Shown: positions 44,325 to 53,795, numbered from the stretch's first letter. The stretch: DNA of 64,000 nucleotides from Rhodospirillaceae bacterium (GCA_018665815.1 JABJBP010000021.1:122934-186933); one strand, 5' to 3'. The notes: a model not told the origin generated them from the sequence alone. Made by a program: numbers and translations.

Positions 44325-44645
44325 TTATTGCTGATTGTCGGCCAGGAAATCGTTTCCCCAGTCCGGCAAGGCAAAAAAATTGTGGCCGTTCAAGCTTTCC
44401 AAACTTTTTTCCGCAAGCCGCAAAACAAAATCCAAACTCAGCACCGCAAAATCCTTCGCCTTATCGCGGTTAGAGAAAATATACTCTCCGTCGATACAGC
44501 CATTGTTCTTTTGATTGGCTGCCAATTGCATGCCTGCTTCGAGATTCGTCGTTGAAACAGCCGCCCCCGCATCCGCAGAGATCCGATCGACACGAATCAC
44601 AAGATTATGCAGAACGACCACTCGATAGGCATTGCCTTCACTCAT
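44325..44645 (-). CDS. Conserved-looking hypothetical protein
   Basis: A 106-residue soluble protein with no motif I recognise. The alternating hydrophobic first strand (YRVVVLHNLVIRVDRI) and long middle helix suggest a small alpha/beta fold. A good ribosome site (TGGAGG) precedes the ATG by about 10 bases, and it lies 39 bp downstream of the CDGSH gene on the same strand, which support it as a real gene. Confidence 0.6.
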   Translation of the reverse strand: MSEGNAYRVVVLHNLVIRVDRISADAGAAVSTTNLEAGMQLAANQKNNGCIDGEYIFSNRDKAKDFAVLSLDFVLRLAEKSLESLNGHNFFALPDWGNDFLADNQQ

Positions 44646-44684
44646 GGCAGAGTTTCCTCCAATTTTTGCCGACAGATCAGCCTT

Positions 44685-44939
44685 TTAACGCGCAAGTTTT
44701 TGATGCCCACGACAATTTCCAAAACAATAAGGTTTATTCTCGGACCGCTTACATCCGCACATGTAGAATTCGCCCGAAATTGGTGCCGTGAATTCAATTG
44801 GTTCAAATCCCGTTTTTTCATGGGCGCCATCACACCATGGTTGATTCTTACTCAATCCGCATTGGCACCACTGATAATCTTTCCCGGCCTCGACCATCAC
44901 CGGGTAAGGGCCGTTCTGCGGACATGCGGGTTTTTTCAC
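44685..44939 (-). CDS. CDGSH iron-sulfur domain protein with two clusters
   Basis: An 84-residue protein with two CDGSH-type modules: WCQCGLSKNQPWCDGAH (C-x-C, then CDGxH) and a variant MCGCKRSENKPYCFGNCRGH. The first keeps all ligands of a 2Fe-2S cluster (three Cys, one His); in the second the CDGxH motif is degenerate. Translation starts at a GTG at 44939. Such proteins function in iron-sulfur or redox homeostasis; specific role unknown. Confidence 0.9.
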   Translation of the reverse strand: MKKPACPQNGPYPVMVEAGKDYQWCQCGLSKNQPWCDGAHEKTGFEPIEFTAPISGEFYMCGCKRSENKPYCFGNCRGHQKLAR

Positions 44940-44985
44940 TTAGTGCCCCTAGCTGTCTGGTATCTGTGGGAATTCTTACAGCCAA

Positions 44986-45906
44986 TCAATCGCGCGCGCG
45001 CGCGTTCCTGAGATCCTCGCTATAAGTTTTGACTTCACTCAGAAGAAAATCACGTAGTACACCAATCCGCTTCGAATGTCTTAGTTCTTCAGGATAGACG
45101 AAATACCCGTCAATACTCGGCCCTTCTAAGTCGGGAAGAATTTCGACAAGGTTTGGTGCTTCTTCGCTTAAATAATACGGCAGGGCTGCTATCCCGAGGC
45201 CGCTTCTGACGGCCCGATATATCCCATAGACACTATTGACCCTAAGCGCCGGCTCACGTGGTGTTTCCGGTGGCCGACCGGCCGTAAGCAGCCAGTTGAT
45301 GTCGGTTATTGGCGCTTGGACGTCTTCGCCATATACGATCAGTTTGTGATCATCTAAGTCTTCAGCTTTTTCTGGGATGCCGTGCTCTTCAATATATTCC
45401 TTAGATGCAAATACATGATAATGAATGGTCATAAACCGTCGCTGCACCAGGTTAGGCTGTGTCGGCCGATCGAACCTGATGGCGACGTCAGCTTGCCCCT
45501 GACTCAAATCCAATTCCAAATTATCAACCAGCAACAATGAAACCGAAATGTCAGGATACAACGCTAAAAAACTATTCATCCGTGCGCTCAGCCAAGCTGA
45601 GCCAAACGTTGCAGACGTTGTAATTCGAAGCGGACCTTCGGGGGTCTCTCGGTGTTCATTGATCCGGCCGAGCGCCAATGCCAGCCGCGAAGACATTTCT
45701 TTCACCGCCGTTTGCAGCTCGCTGCCTGGCTCAGTCAAAATAATCCCACTGGCGTGGCGCCGGAACAACATGACTCCTAGCGCACTTTCCAATGCCCCGA
45801 TTTGACGACTGACCGCGGATTGACTCAGATTGAGGACTTTGCCTGCGCCGGTAAAACTACCGACGTCCGCAACAGTGGAAAATACGCGCAATTGATTCCA
45901 GTCCAT
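44986..45906 (-). CDS. LysR family transcriptional regulator
   Basis: A 306-residue LysR protein: N-terminal winged helix (WNQLRVFSTVADVGSFTGAGKVLNLSQSAVSRQIGALE) and a periplasmic-binding-like effector domain. Its end includes a (CG)7 dinucleotide tract at 44991-45004 encoding ARAR. It lies directly downstream (6 bp) of an 89-residue hypothetical gene. It is the closest regulator to the corrinoid operon, which starts 3.8 kb upstream on the same strand, but a direct link is not shown. Confidence 0.88.
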   Translation of the reverse strand: MDWNQLRVFSTVADVGSFTGAGKVLNLSQSAVSRQIGALESALGVMLFRRHASGIILTEPGSELQTAVKEMSSRLALALGRINEHRETPEGPLRITTSATFGSAWLSARMNSFLALYPDISVSLLLVDNLELDLSQGQADVAIRFDRPTQPNLVQRRFMTIHYHVFASKEYIEEHGIPEKAEDLDDHKLIVYGEDVQAPITDINWLLTAGRPPETPREPALRVNSVYGIYRAVRSGLGIAALPYYLSEEAPNLVEILPDLEGPSIDGYFVYPEELRHSKRIGVLRDFLLSEVKTYSEDLRNARARD

Positions 45907-45912
45907 GGGTCC

Positions 45913-46182
45913 TCAAATTTCGTAATCAATGACTGGAAAACGCCAGTCTGAATTGGGGTCTTCGTCTATCGCTACGGCCTTGCCGTTCTCAAGAATAAAC
46001 CATTGTCGCACGTACTTATGTTCGCCCGGCCAAGTATCAAACATCTCAGCATGGCCCGAGCATGGGCTGCCATTATTTAGCTTCAACTCTTTGACCTGCA
46101 CATCCAATAGTGTCGCCGTTTCGGCATTCTCACAATCACCGTCAAAAAAGCATGTCGGTAGAACTTGTCGCAATACAGGCAT
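45913..46182 (-). CDS. Small hypothetical protein
   Basis: An 89-residue protein with Cys at positions 11, 17 and 41 and a Trp-rich second half (TWPGEHKYVRQWFILENGKAVAIDEDPNSDW). No known motif. The tail FPVIDYEI is followed 6 bases later by the LysR start, so the pair is probably co-transcribed. It lies 120 bp downstream of the cytochrome gene. Confidence 0.6.
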   Translation of the reverse strand: MPVLRQVLPTCFFDGDCENAETATLLDVQVKELKLNNGSPCSGHAEMFDTWPGEHKYVRQWFILENGKAVAIDEDPNSDWRFPVIDYEI

Positions 46183-46302
46183 ATTCGAAAATTTCCATTC
46201 GAAAACTTCCGCATGATACTTCCGCGAAACAGAACGTTCGTCAATGATATCTAGGGGTCGGGAAAGCGTATCCGAAAGTTATGAAATTTAAGGGAATTCC
46301 AA

Positions 46303-47439
46303 TCAATCCGTTTGTTTGCCGATCAACAGACCGCGGATCGACGCTTTTTTCTTGGCCGCCAGCAAGTCCGTTTGAGAATTCATTAGCCTCCCCATTGGCG
46401 TGGCGCAGGAGTGAATAAGACGTTTTACCGGCACATAAGCGATAAATGCACACGACCCAAATACATGAACGTACCAAAGTGGTTGGTAAATTGCGCTGGC
46501 GATGTCCCCACCATCACTAAATCCATAGGAAAATACGACACCAACGAATGATGCCAAATTCATGGCGTCGGCGCCGGCGACACTAATACGCGCGCCTTCC
46601 AATACAAATCCGCTCAATACCACGAAAAATAAAAACAAGGCAGTTGGCGTATCAGAATACTTTTGCTCGGGCTTGCCGTTCACAACGACCCGCCAGATTA
46701 GGGCCAGCACGCACCCCAATAACACCATGAGGCCAGTAAAATCATATGCGAAATCGAAAGCCCGCCGGATGGGGTGGTCCAGTTCTTCCCATATATCACG
46801 CATGCCGAAAGCTGGAATTGCCTCGCGAACAAAAACAGCCAAGATTTCAGCGCCAAACATCAATGAGAAGCCCCAAAAAATGAGCGTGTGCTTGAACCAC
46901 CTGAACCGGCTAACGGATAGAAGAGACCGATGCATGATCACATCATCCACCAATGTGCGCCGCATGCTTTCAGGGTCGCTGAGATCTCTCGAAACAAGAT
47001 GCCCAAACCGCTGCCATGTCGGCAGGTTCTTTTTAATCAATAATCGATAAACGCCAAGATCCAGGAAAATAACCGCTGCCAGCACCGTCGGCCCAAACAA
47101 AATCCAATTCAGTTCCATGCGGCCATGCAGCGTCTCGTCGACGAAGAACCCGGAAAGGGCAGCGACTCCCAATACATATAGCCACCCACCCAGACGGAGC
47201 AGACCAACGAATGTCTGCTTCAGCGATTGTGTGTCGAAATATCGGGTAAGAATAAAGATGAAGAACAAACCAGCGCCGAAAAACAACGCCACGGTTGCAA
47301 TCAACAGCAACCCATATCCCCAGGCCTCTATAAGAAAGCCGAACGCACCAAAACCAAACAGCAGAACCGATACTAATATCGGAACAAGTCGCGACGGCGT
47401 AAGTGACGTTCGGGGCTCAATCGCCGCGCCGGTTTGCAT
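46303..47439 (-). CDS. Membrane b-type cytochrome, NarI/HdrE/DsrM-like
   Basis: A 378-residue integral membrane protein with about eight helices. His residues are placed in helix contexts typical of heme b ligands (MHRSLLSVSRFRWFKHTLIFWGFS and WYVHVFGSCAFIAYVPVKRLIH). The family passes electrons between quinones and cytosolic iron-sulfur proteins. No adjacent heterodisulfide-reductase-type FeS gene is seen. It is the last gene of a three-gene operon, 6 bp after the corrinoid protein, so it may supply or remove electrons for the corrinoid methyltransferase. Confidence 0.75.
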   Translation of the reverse strand: MQTGAAIEPRTSLTPSRLVPILVSVLLFGFGAFGFLIEAWGYGLLLIATVALFFGAGLFFIFILTRYFDTQSLKQTFVGLLRLGGWLYVLGVAALSGFFVDETLHGRMELNWILFGPTVLAAVIFLDLGVYRLLIKKNLPTWQRFGHLVSRDLSDPESMRRTLVDDVIMHRSLLSVSRFRWFKHTLIFWGFSLMFGAEILAVFVREAIPAFGMRDIWEELDHPIRRAFDFAYDFTGLMVLLGCVLALIWRVVVNGKPEQKYSDTPTALFLFFVVLSGFVLEGARISVAGADAMNLASFVGVVFSYGFSDGGDIASAIYQPLWYVHVFGSCAFIAYVPVKRLIHSCATPMGRLMNSQTDLLAAKKKASIRGLLIGKQTD

Positions 47440-47445
47440 CTTTGC

Positions 47446-48288
47446 CTATCCCGTGGCGGCGTCCGCCAACTTGGCTTCGTCGCGTTCTTCATCAATCTTT
47501 AACATGGCAGCGTGCAATTCCGGATCGCCGCCCTTCATATTCTTCAAATTGGTGATGCAAGCTTTGGCTTTATCAACGCTAACCAATGCGTCCATTCCAT
47601 AAGCATCGGCACCAATCTTATCACACCAATTTTGGCTGATGGGTGCGCCACCAACAAACACTTTCACATCCTCGCGCAACCCTTCAGCGGTGATCAGTTT
47701 GATGGTTTCCCATTGCATGTTCATGGTGGTGGTCAAAAGCGCCGAAAACCCGACGATTACCGGATTATGCTCGCGGATCGCCGCGATAAACTCATCTGGG
47801 CTGACGGTGACGCCAAGATCCACAACGGTAAACCCGGCCGCTTCCATCATCATCGCAACGATCTTCTTGCCGATATCATGCAGGTCGCCCTGAACAGTGC
47901 CGACAACAACCGTGCCTACATCCTCGGTTTTCTCGGCGATGATCAATGGCTTCAGCAGTTCGAGTGCGGCGTGCATGCATTTCGCTGACATCATGACTTC
48001 CGGCAAGAAGTATTCGTCCATCTTGAAACGGCGCCCGACTTCAGCGATCCCTGTCGCCATGGGGCCAGCAATGAGCGTTCGCGCCGTCACCTTGTCTTTC
48101 AGCGCTTTTTCAATGAACTCCGCGGTGTCCATATGCTCACCTTCAATGATGTTCCATTCAAGTACGTGGAACAGTTCCTTGAGGGCGTCAGGCGCGTCAT
48201 TCCAGCGATCCGTCGCGCGGGATGTCTCAATATCGTGCTTGAGATCTTCCAGATCGAATTCAATCTCTGTTTCGATTTCTAAGGGCAT
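47446..48288 (-). CDS. Corrinoid (cobalamin-binding) methyl carrier protein
   Basis: A 280-residue protein with an N-terminal helical cap (about 30-115) and a C-terminal B12-binding Rossmann domain. The signature D135-x-H137-x-x-G140 (GDLHDIGKKIV) supplies the lower His ligand, and SALLTTT and VGGAP follow. This is the MtaC/MtbC/MetH architecture: it carries a methyl group on cobalt between a substrate methyltransferase and a second acceptor. The start at 48288 gives the proper length; the longer ORF overlaps the UroD-like gene. About 45 N-terminal residues are extra acidic sequence. Operon with a UroD-like methyltransferase and cytochrome b. Confidence 0.88.
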   Translation of the reverse strand: MPLEIETEIEFDLEDLKHDIETSRATDRWNDAPDALKELFHVLEWNIIEGEHMDTAEFIEKALKDKVTARTLIAGPMATGIAEVGRRFKMDEYFLPEVMMSAKCMHAALELLKPLIIAEKTEDVGTVVVGTVQGDLHDIGKKIVAMMMEAAGFTVVDLGVTVSPDEFIAAIREHNPVIVGFSALLTTTMNMQWETIKLITAEGLREDVKVFVGGAPISQNWCDKIGADAYGMDALVSVDKAKACITNLKNMKGGDPELHAAMLKIDEERDEAKLADAATG

Positions 48289-48334
48289 GAGAGTTCTCTC
48301 GCTTACCGATCTATGTGTGTAAAATGGGACAACA

Positions 48335-49693
48335 TTATCGTTGCATCTCTGGAAGGTCATCGCCGACGTCGGCACCCTCGGGCGGTTCTTCCGGCAACGG
48401 ATAGACGCCGTATTGACGGGCTTCGTCGATCATAGCAAGCGTGTTCTCAACGGGAACGTCGTGCTCCAAGCGGTGAGACGAGCTCAATAGGTACCCGCCT
48501 CCTTTGCCCAACTCCCAAATCCGCTGGCGAACTTCCTTGCGCACGTCTTCTTCGGAACCCCATGGCAGCGTTTCTTGAACATCGATGCCGCCATAAAAGA
48601 ACATCCGGTCACCGACCATCAGTTTTTTTGACCGCGGGCCGGAATGCCGGGCCGCTTTCGGCTGCACCGGATCGAAGCCATCAACACATTGTGTCCCACT
48701 TGCCGTCTGCCCACTCAACAAGCCCTCCATGAACGACGTCGGGATGGCGCCACAGCTATGGAATTGAATTCTTCCATTGGGGTTCTTTTGGCGGAAATAT
48801 TCTTTGGTTTCCGAACAAGCCCGATGGTAATGCGGCAGAAGCTGGCGCTGAAACATCTTCAAGGACAGAAACGATGTTTTTTCGCTCGCCAAGTCCTCCG
48901 GGCTGACCCGGATCCAATCAAGGTATTCCCCGCAGACATCGATCATCGCTTTGTTGAACTCAATTTCGAGATCCGTCAACTTGATCAACAAGGCCTCCAA
49001 AAATTCCGGAGACTCAATAAAATCCGAAAAAATCTTCGCGTAACCGACCATATATTTGGCCTGTTCAAACAGTCCACCACGACCGGCCTGCCCCATTAAC
49101 GCGAACGGCGTTTCCTCTTTGACGTACTTACAGTATGACCGCATATCCATGCCGGGAATTGGCGAGTCGTGAAAACATCCTTCGTCGCGCGGATCCGGCC
49201 ACGGAAAGGCCTTCAATTCCTCCAGGCCCTCTTCGATGGGCGCGCTGGTCGCATGGAATAACGGATACCCGATCATTTCCCAATAGCCGCCGTTCTCATG
49301 CGGCGTCCATTTACGTATCACGCCCCATTCATCGACGTTGATGTTCTCGTCATCAGAGACGTCCACATCAAGCTTGAAAGGGAATTCCCCTTTTCGGATG
49401 GAGCGAAATCCCGGCGAGCCGCCCGGCGGCGAGATGGAAATTCGAACGAAATCAAGATCCAATCTCTCTGCGAGATCCAATTCGAAACTGACATCCGCAG
49501 TCCATGTGGTGGACCCGGTCCGATAATTCAACGGGTTTTCATTGAGTTCCATCCCCAATCCGCGACGGAGATGCTGGTAACCTTCAACAGTTCCCCAAAG
49601 TCCCACGGGCACTCGGTCGGGCTCAATCAGATTGATAGCATCCAACGTTCGTTTGCGTTGCGGAGACATCGCTTCGCCGACGATTGCAACCAT
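48335..49693 (-). CDS. UroD-fold corrinoid methyltransferase
   Basis: A 452-residue member of the uroporphyrinogen decarboxylase superfamily, but not HemE: it has the zinc-type motif H312-S-C314-G seen in MtaA/MtbA/CmuA-like methyltransferases, and the C-terminal GGGYLLSSSHRLEHDVPVEN block. N-terminal MSPQRKRTLDAINLIEPDRVPV is the usual start of these enzymes. The protein should move a methyl group to or from the corrinoid protein encoded next to it, 46 bp downstream. In CmuA both parts are fused. The substrate cannot be read from sequence. A GGGAGG site lies 6 bases before the ATG. Confidence 0.85.
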   Translation of the reverse strand: MVAIVGEAMSPQRKRTLDAINLIEPDRVPVGLWGTVEGYQHLRRGLGMELNENPLNYRTGSTTWTADVSFELDLAERLDLDFVRISISPPGGSPGFRSIRKGEFPFKLDVDVSDDENINVDEWGVIRKWTPHENGGYWEMIGYPLFHATSAPIEEGLEELKAFPWPDPRDEGCFHDSPIPGMDMRSYCKYVKEETPFALMGQAGRGGLFEQAKYMVGYAKIFSDFIESPEFLEALLIKLTDLEIEFNKAMIDVCGEYLDWIRVSPEDLASEKTSFLSLKMFQRQLLPHYHRACSETKEYFRQKNPNGRIQFHSCGAIPTSFMEGLLSGQTASGTQCVDGFDPVQPKAARHSGPRSKKLMVGDRMFFYGGIDVQETLPWGSEEDVRKEVRQRIWELGKGGGYLLSSSHRLEHDVPVENTLAMIDEARQYGVYPLPEEPPEGADVGDDLPEMQR

Positions 49694-49813
49694 GAAGTCC
49701 TCCCGAGTTATGCACCGATCTTCAATGTCGTTTATTCAAAATCGATTTTGTTCATTAAATTTATTGTAGGTTTTAGCCAAGGTTAGTGTCGAGATGCAAT
49801 CCCGCCCACACCT

Positions 49814-49850
49814 TATGCGTTTAGGGTATGGGTGGGGGTGGCAACGCATA
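49814..49850. repeat. Stem-loop between the UroD-like and livK-like genes
   Basis: TATGCGTT (49814-49821) and AACGCATA (49843-49850) form a perfect 8-bp inverted repeat with a G-rich 21-base loop. It follows the livK stop by about 20 bases on the minus strand, but lacks a T-run, so it may be a processing or attenuation hairpin in the upstream region of the UroD-like gene. Confidence 0.4.
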
Positions 49851-49872
49851 GCCGCCCCCAAACGCCATTAAC

Positions 49873-51072
49873 CTACTTCATCCACGGTGGCGTGAACGGC
49901 TGAAACTTGCCGCCCTTGTAGACGACATAGTTCATGCTCGGCACGAGAAGATGCTTAATCGCCTCCTCGCCAGGCCCGACTTCACCAATATCGACGACCG
50001 GAACCACACTTCCTTTCCAGTTGTCGATGCCTTCGAGCGTATCAAGAAGGCGCGCACGGGTAATGTCACCACTGCCCATACGCTTGATCGCTTCACTGAA
50101 CACTTGCGCGCCCGTGAAACCCCAAAGGTGAACCGCATCATGCTGCTCTTCGGGATAGTATTTGGTCAAAATGCCCTTGGCTTTTTGAATGTGCTCATTG
50201 GGGTCATCCCATTCGCGGAAAATTGTCGCGAAATAAACACCCTCAACAGCCGCTTGGCCGGCAAGTTCCGGGACTTTCGGGCTTTTACCAAAGAACACGT
50301 TGACGACAGGCACTTTCAGACCAAGTTTCGCCCGCTCGGTATAAACCTTGGCGGCCGGCTCCGGTGCGCAAGAACAGATCATCGCATCAACATTTGCGTT
50401 CTTCATTTTGATGACTTGCGAACTCAGGTCGACTTCCTTCGGCTCATAGCCTTCTGAGGCTACCATTTTGATGCCGTACTGCTTAAGCCCGACTTCAATG
50501 CCCTTCAGGTGGGTCTTACCAGACGCGTCATTCTGATAGATGACACCGATCTTTTTGGCGCCGAAGACTTCCTTGGTAAAGCGAACCAAGTCAGTGCCTT
50601 CTTTGTCATAAGGCGGATAGAGCGGGAACACCGTCCGGCTTTTGTAGAACACGTTCTTCGCGGCACCGGTACCAGCACCGATCAAAGGAATTCCCTTTTC
50701 GACGATATAGTCGATGACAGCCTTGGTCGGGGCTGATCCCAACGGCGCAACGATGGCAAAGCACTTATCGCGCTCAACGAACCGCTTGACGATATTCTTC
50801 GTCCGAGCAGGTTCATACTTATCATCGACCATCTTGTATTTGATCATGCGACCGTTAATGCCACCGTTGGCATTCACGTGCTTGAACCAGGCATCAGCAC
50901 CCTTGCCCATGCGGAAATAGCTCGAAACTTTCCCGGTCATCGGCTGATAGGAGCAAATCAGGATTTCCTTATCGGTCACTCCTGGCCCATTGGCGGCCTG
51001 AGCCCCAAACGCGGCAAGGGAGAGAACCCCCACACCGGCGGCGGTTATAAATGATTTGTAGCTGCGTCTCAT
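49873..51072 (-). CDS. Branched-chain-amino-acid-type ABC transporter binding protein
   Basis: A 399-residue periplasmic binding protein of the LivJ/LivK family: signal peptide (GVGVLSLAAFGAQAA), ILICSYQPMTGKVSSYFRMGKGADAWFKHVNANGG, IYQNDASGKTHLKGIEVG and a C-terminal lobe. Ligands in this family range from amino acids to urea, amides and betaine-like compounds, so the substrate is open. It lies between the liv permease genes and the corrinoid operon. A GGGAGG site precedes the ATG. The 213 bp upstream shows no gene. Confidence 0.85.
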   Translation of the reverse strand: MRRSYKSFITAAGVGVLSLAAFGAQAANGPGVTDKEILICSYQPMTGKVSSYFRMGKGADAWFKHVNANGGINGRMIKYKMVDDKYEPARTKNIVKRFVERDKCFAIVAPLGSAPTKAVIDYIVEKGIPLIGAGTGAAKNVFYKSRTVFPLYPPYDKEGTDLVRFTKEVFGAKKIGVIYQNDASGKTHLKGIEVGLKQYGIKMVASEGYEPKEVDLSSQVIKMKNANVDAMICSCAPEPAAKVYTERAKLGLKVPVVNVFFGKSPKVPELAGQAAVEGVYFATIFREWDDPNEHIQKAKGILTKYYPEEQHDAVHLWGFTGAQVFSEAIKRMGSGDITRARLLDTLEGIDNWKGSVVPVVDIGEVGPGEEAIKHLLVPSMNYVVYKGGKFQPFTPPWMK

Positions 51073-51285
51073 TTCGCGTACCTCCCGTAATGTTTGGACT
51101 GTTGTCCATCCACCCCCCGAAAAAGACCTGTGTTGTGCACTGGCGTTCCTTTTCGTGGGGACCCGCGGGCTTCAGAGAGCCGTATGAAAGCGACTTTGAA
51201 GTCCCTATTGAAGTGACCGCTAGGCGACCGCCTCAAATTCCCAAATTATTCCATGGTCGAGAATCTTTCGGACACCCGTCACGTA

Positions 51286-51999
51286 TCAGGCGCCCATGTA
51301 AGATTCGATAACCTCCTTGTTTTGACGCAAATCGCCGGCAACGCCTTCAACGGCGACACGCCCGACTTGTAAGACATAACCAAAACTAGAATTTTTCAGC
51401 GCTATATTAGCATTTTGCTCAACAACCAGCATCGTCATCCGTTTTTCTTCATTGATTTTTCTGAGCGTTGCGAAAATGTCGGCGATTATTATTGGCGCCA
51501 AACCCAGCGATGGCTCATCGAGCAACAGCAATCTTGGCCGCGCCATGAGGCCTCGTCCAATGGCCAGCATTTGTTGCTCACCGCCGCTAAGCGTGCCGCC
51601 CAATTGCTTCGCGCGTTCGCTCAAGCGCGGGAACAGCTCGAGGATCATGTCCAAATCTTTGCTGATTTCGGCCTTATCACTGCGGGCGTAGGCGCCCATT
51701 CTCAGATTTTCCGCGACGGTCAAATCCTTAAATATTTTCCGCCCCTCGGGGACTTGCGCAATGCCCAACCGAACAATCTGATTGGGCGTCATACCATTCA
51801 GCCGTTTCCCATCAAATTCGATTTCGCCGGCCGTGGGCTTCACGACCCCTGAGATAGCTTTCAAGGTCGTGGATTTGCCGGCTCCATTGGCGCCGAGCAC
51901 TGCTACGACTGCACCTTCGGCAACGTCCATCGACACGCCCTGTAAGGCGCGGACTGCACCATAGCTGGCTTCCAAATTGGATAAGCGAAGCAAGGTCAT
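51286..51999 (-). CDS. livF: Liv-type ABC transporter ATP-binding protein (LivF)
   Basis: A 237-residue ABC ATPase: Walker A GANGAGKSTT, signature LSGGEQQMLAIGRGLM, Walker B LLLLDEPSLGLAP. GLAP and the short length are typical of LivF. Overlaps livG by 4 bp. It is the last of the four co-directed transporter core genes; its binding protein is next, 213 bp downstream. Confidence 0.92.
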   Translation of the reverse strand: MTLLRLSNLEASYGAVRALQGVSMDVAEGAVVAVLGANGAGKSTTLKAISGVVKPTAGEIEFDGKRLNGMTPNQIVRLGIAQVPEGRKIFKDLTVAENLRMGAYARSDKAEISKDLDMILELFPRLSERAKQLGGTLSGGEQQMLAIGRGLMARPRLLLLDEPSLGLAPIIIADIFATLRKINEEKRMTMLVVEQNANIALKNSSFGYVLQVGRVAVEGVAGDLRQNKEVIESYMGA

Positions 52000-52763
52000 T
52001 CGTCGTCCTCACCCAGGTAAGCTTTGATAACATCACGATTGGACTGAATTTCAGATGGCGTCCCTTGCGCAAGATTAGCGCCAAAATTAATCACGCAAAT
52101 ATAATCACAAACTGTCATCACCATCGCCATGTCGTGCTCGACCAGAAAAATCGTAATGCCCAATTCCGAATTGATCCGCTTAACGATTTCCTTCAATTCA
52201 GCCGTTTCCTCATCGTTGCAGCCGGCAACAGGCTCATCGAGAAGGATCATTTCAGGTTTGGCCGCCAACGCGCGAGCCATCTCGACTCGTTTTTGATGCC
52301 CGTATGGCAAATTCTTAACGGGATTGTCCAACTCATCGCCCAAGTTCAACATCTCGGCAATTTCGACGGCGCGGTCGGTCAATTCCCGTTCGTTTCGCCG
52401 CGCTGATGGCAACCAGAGCATATTGCTATAAGGATTCCCGATCAGGTGATGCGCACCGATCAATATATTTTCAAGTGTCGTTTGCTCACCGAAAAGATTG
52501 ATGTTCTGGAACGTCCGGGCCATGCCCAGATTGATCATGTCATGGGTGTTTTTGGCGTCGATTTGCTGATCACGATAATAAACATGCCCGTCGTCGCAAT
52601 CTTGGAACCGGCTAAGAACATTAAAAAGCGTGGTCTTCCCGGCGCCGTTGGGACCAATCAATCCAATGATTTTCCCCTCCTCGACATCGAGCGAAATCTT
52701 ATTGCAGGCAACAACGCCGCCGAACCTGACCGTCACCTCATCGCAGCGCAAATGAGACGTCAT
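51996..52763 (-). CDS. livG: Liv-type ABC transporter ATP-binding protein (LivG)
   Basis: A 255-residue ABC ATPase with Walker A GPNGAGKTTLFN, MARTFQNINLF Q-loop region, and Walker B MILLDEPVAGCNDEET. The start at 52763 is placed after GGAGGGGACACACA and overlaps the livM stop by 4 bp. Note that the LSGGQ motif is replaced by LPYGHQKRVEMARAL, as commonly seen in LivG. Confidence 0.92.
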   Translation of the reverse strand: MTSHLRCDEVTVRFGGVVACNKISLDVEEGKIIGLIGPNGAGKTTLFNVLSRFQDCDDGHVYYRDQQIDAKNTHDMINLGMARTFQNINLFGEQTTLENILIGAHHLIGNPYSNMLWLPSARRNERELTDRAVEIAEMLNLGDELDNPVKNLPYGHQKRVEMARALAAKPEMILLDEPVAGCNDEETAELKEIVKRINSELGITIFLVEHDMAMVMTVCDYICVINFGANLAQGTPSEIQSNRDVIKAYLGEDDE

Positions 52764-53761
52764 TGTGTGTCCCCTCCGAGCTTGCCACGCAGCCAACGAA
52801 ACAATTGGACCAACCCAACAACAACGCCGGCAGGCGCCACGATGAGAACAAAAATCAACGCACCGCCCTTGATGATGAAAGCCAGATCACCCGGTTGATC
52901 AACAAAGAGTTCAATGAATGTCGGCAGGAACGCGACGAACAGGCCGCCGACAAAGGGACCCAAGAGCACCGCTGATCCGCCAACCACCGTCGCAACCAGG
53001 AAGTCCACCGAATACCAAATATCGGCAAAAACCTCGGATGAAACATAATTGACGTAATGCGCGAAAAGAACACCGGCCACGCCCGTCACCGCCGCACTCA
53101 ATGAAAATGCAAGTGTCCGATAAAATACCCGATTGACCCCACTGGCCTCAGCCGCTTTTTCGGAATCGCGCAGTGCCATAAAAGCCCGCCCGACACCGGA
53201 CCGCACCAGGAGAGAAACAAACAAGGTTGTAACCCCAAGCGCAGCCAAAGCCGTGTAATAGAAACCAATATCCCCGATCTCGAACCCGATGACGTGATTT
53301 TTGGGCAATGAAATTCCCTCACGGCCCTCAAATATTGGGACATTGTTCACGACCGTGCCAACGAAGAACGCGAACCCAAGCGTGCCAATTGCCATGAATG
53401 CGCCGGACAATCTCAAAAACACCAATCCCAGCGCCCAACCGACAAATGCGGACATAGCCGCGCCGACGAACATGCCGGTTATCAAATCCGTACCTAGGTA
53501 TTTCGTTGATAATGCAGATGCATACGCGCCGACAGCCAGGAAACCTCCATGACCAACGGTCACCAGCCCCGTGTAGCCGGTCAAGATACTGACGCCTTGT
53601 GCCGCCATGATATACATGATGATCAGTGTCGCTTCGGAAGCCATCCAGCTTTCGACGCCGGGCGCCATCGGGAAAATTACAGCTGCAAGGAACAGCACGC
53701 CCATCGCTGCCCATTTGCGCTGAACCATCTTAGCCTTAAATGCGGCATTTATGTCAGCCAT
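52760..53761 (-). CDS. livM: Liv-type ABC transporter permease (LivM)
   Basis: A 333-residue permease with about ten hydrophobic segments. Signatures: GLVTVGHGGFLAVGAYASAL, VNNVPIFEGREGISLP, and LRDSEKAAEASGVNRVFYRTLAFSLSAAVTGVAGVLFA, which contains the EAA-like motif. The ATG at 53761 (MADINAAF) is preferred over the first ATG of the frame because the latter overlaps livH. Confidence 0.9.
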   Translation of the reverse strand: MADINAAFKAKMVQRKWAAMGVLFLAAVIFPMAPGVESWMASEATLIIMYIMAAQGVSILTGYTGLVTVGHGGFLAVGAYASALSTKYLGTDLITGMFVGAAMSAFVGWALGLVFLRLSGAFMAIGTLGFAFFVGTVVNNVPIFEGREGISLPKNHVIGFEIGDIGFYYTALAALGVTTLFVSLLVRSGVGRAFMALRDSEKAAEASGVNRVFYRTLAFSLSAAVTGVAGVLFAHYVNYVSSEVFADIWYSVDFLVATVVGGSAVLLGPFVGGLFVAFLPTFIELFVDQPGDLAFIIKGGALIFVLIVAPAGVVVGLVQLFRWLRGKLGGDTQ

Positions 53762-53795
53762 GGGCGCCCTCGCGAGTATTGGCTGCCAGCATCTC

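Noticed and set aside
44991..45004. (CG)7 tract as a Z-DNA or phase-variable element
   Set aside because: It is a short stretch at the end of the LysR gene that encodes ARAR in frame; no effect can be argued.
49694..49872. Cobalamin riboswitch before the corrinoid operon
   Set aside because: No GCCACTG-type B12-box was seen in the upstream sequence; only a simple inverted repeat.
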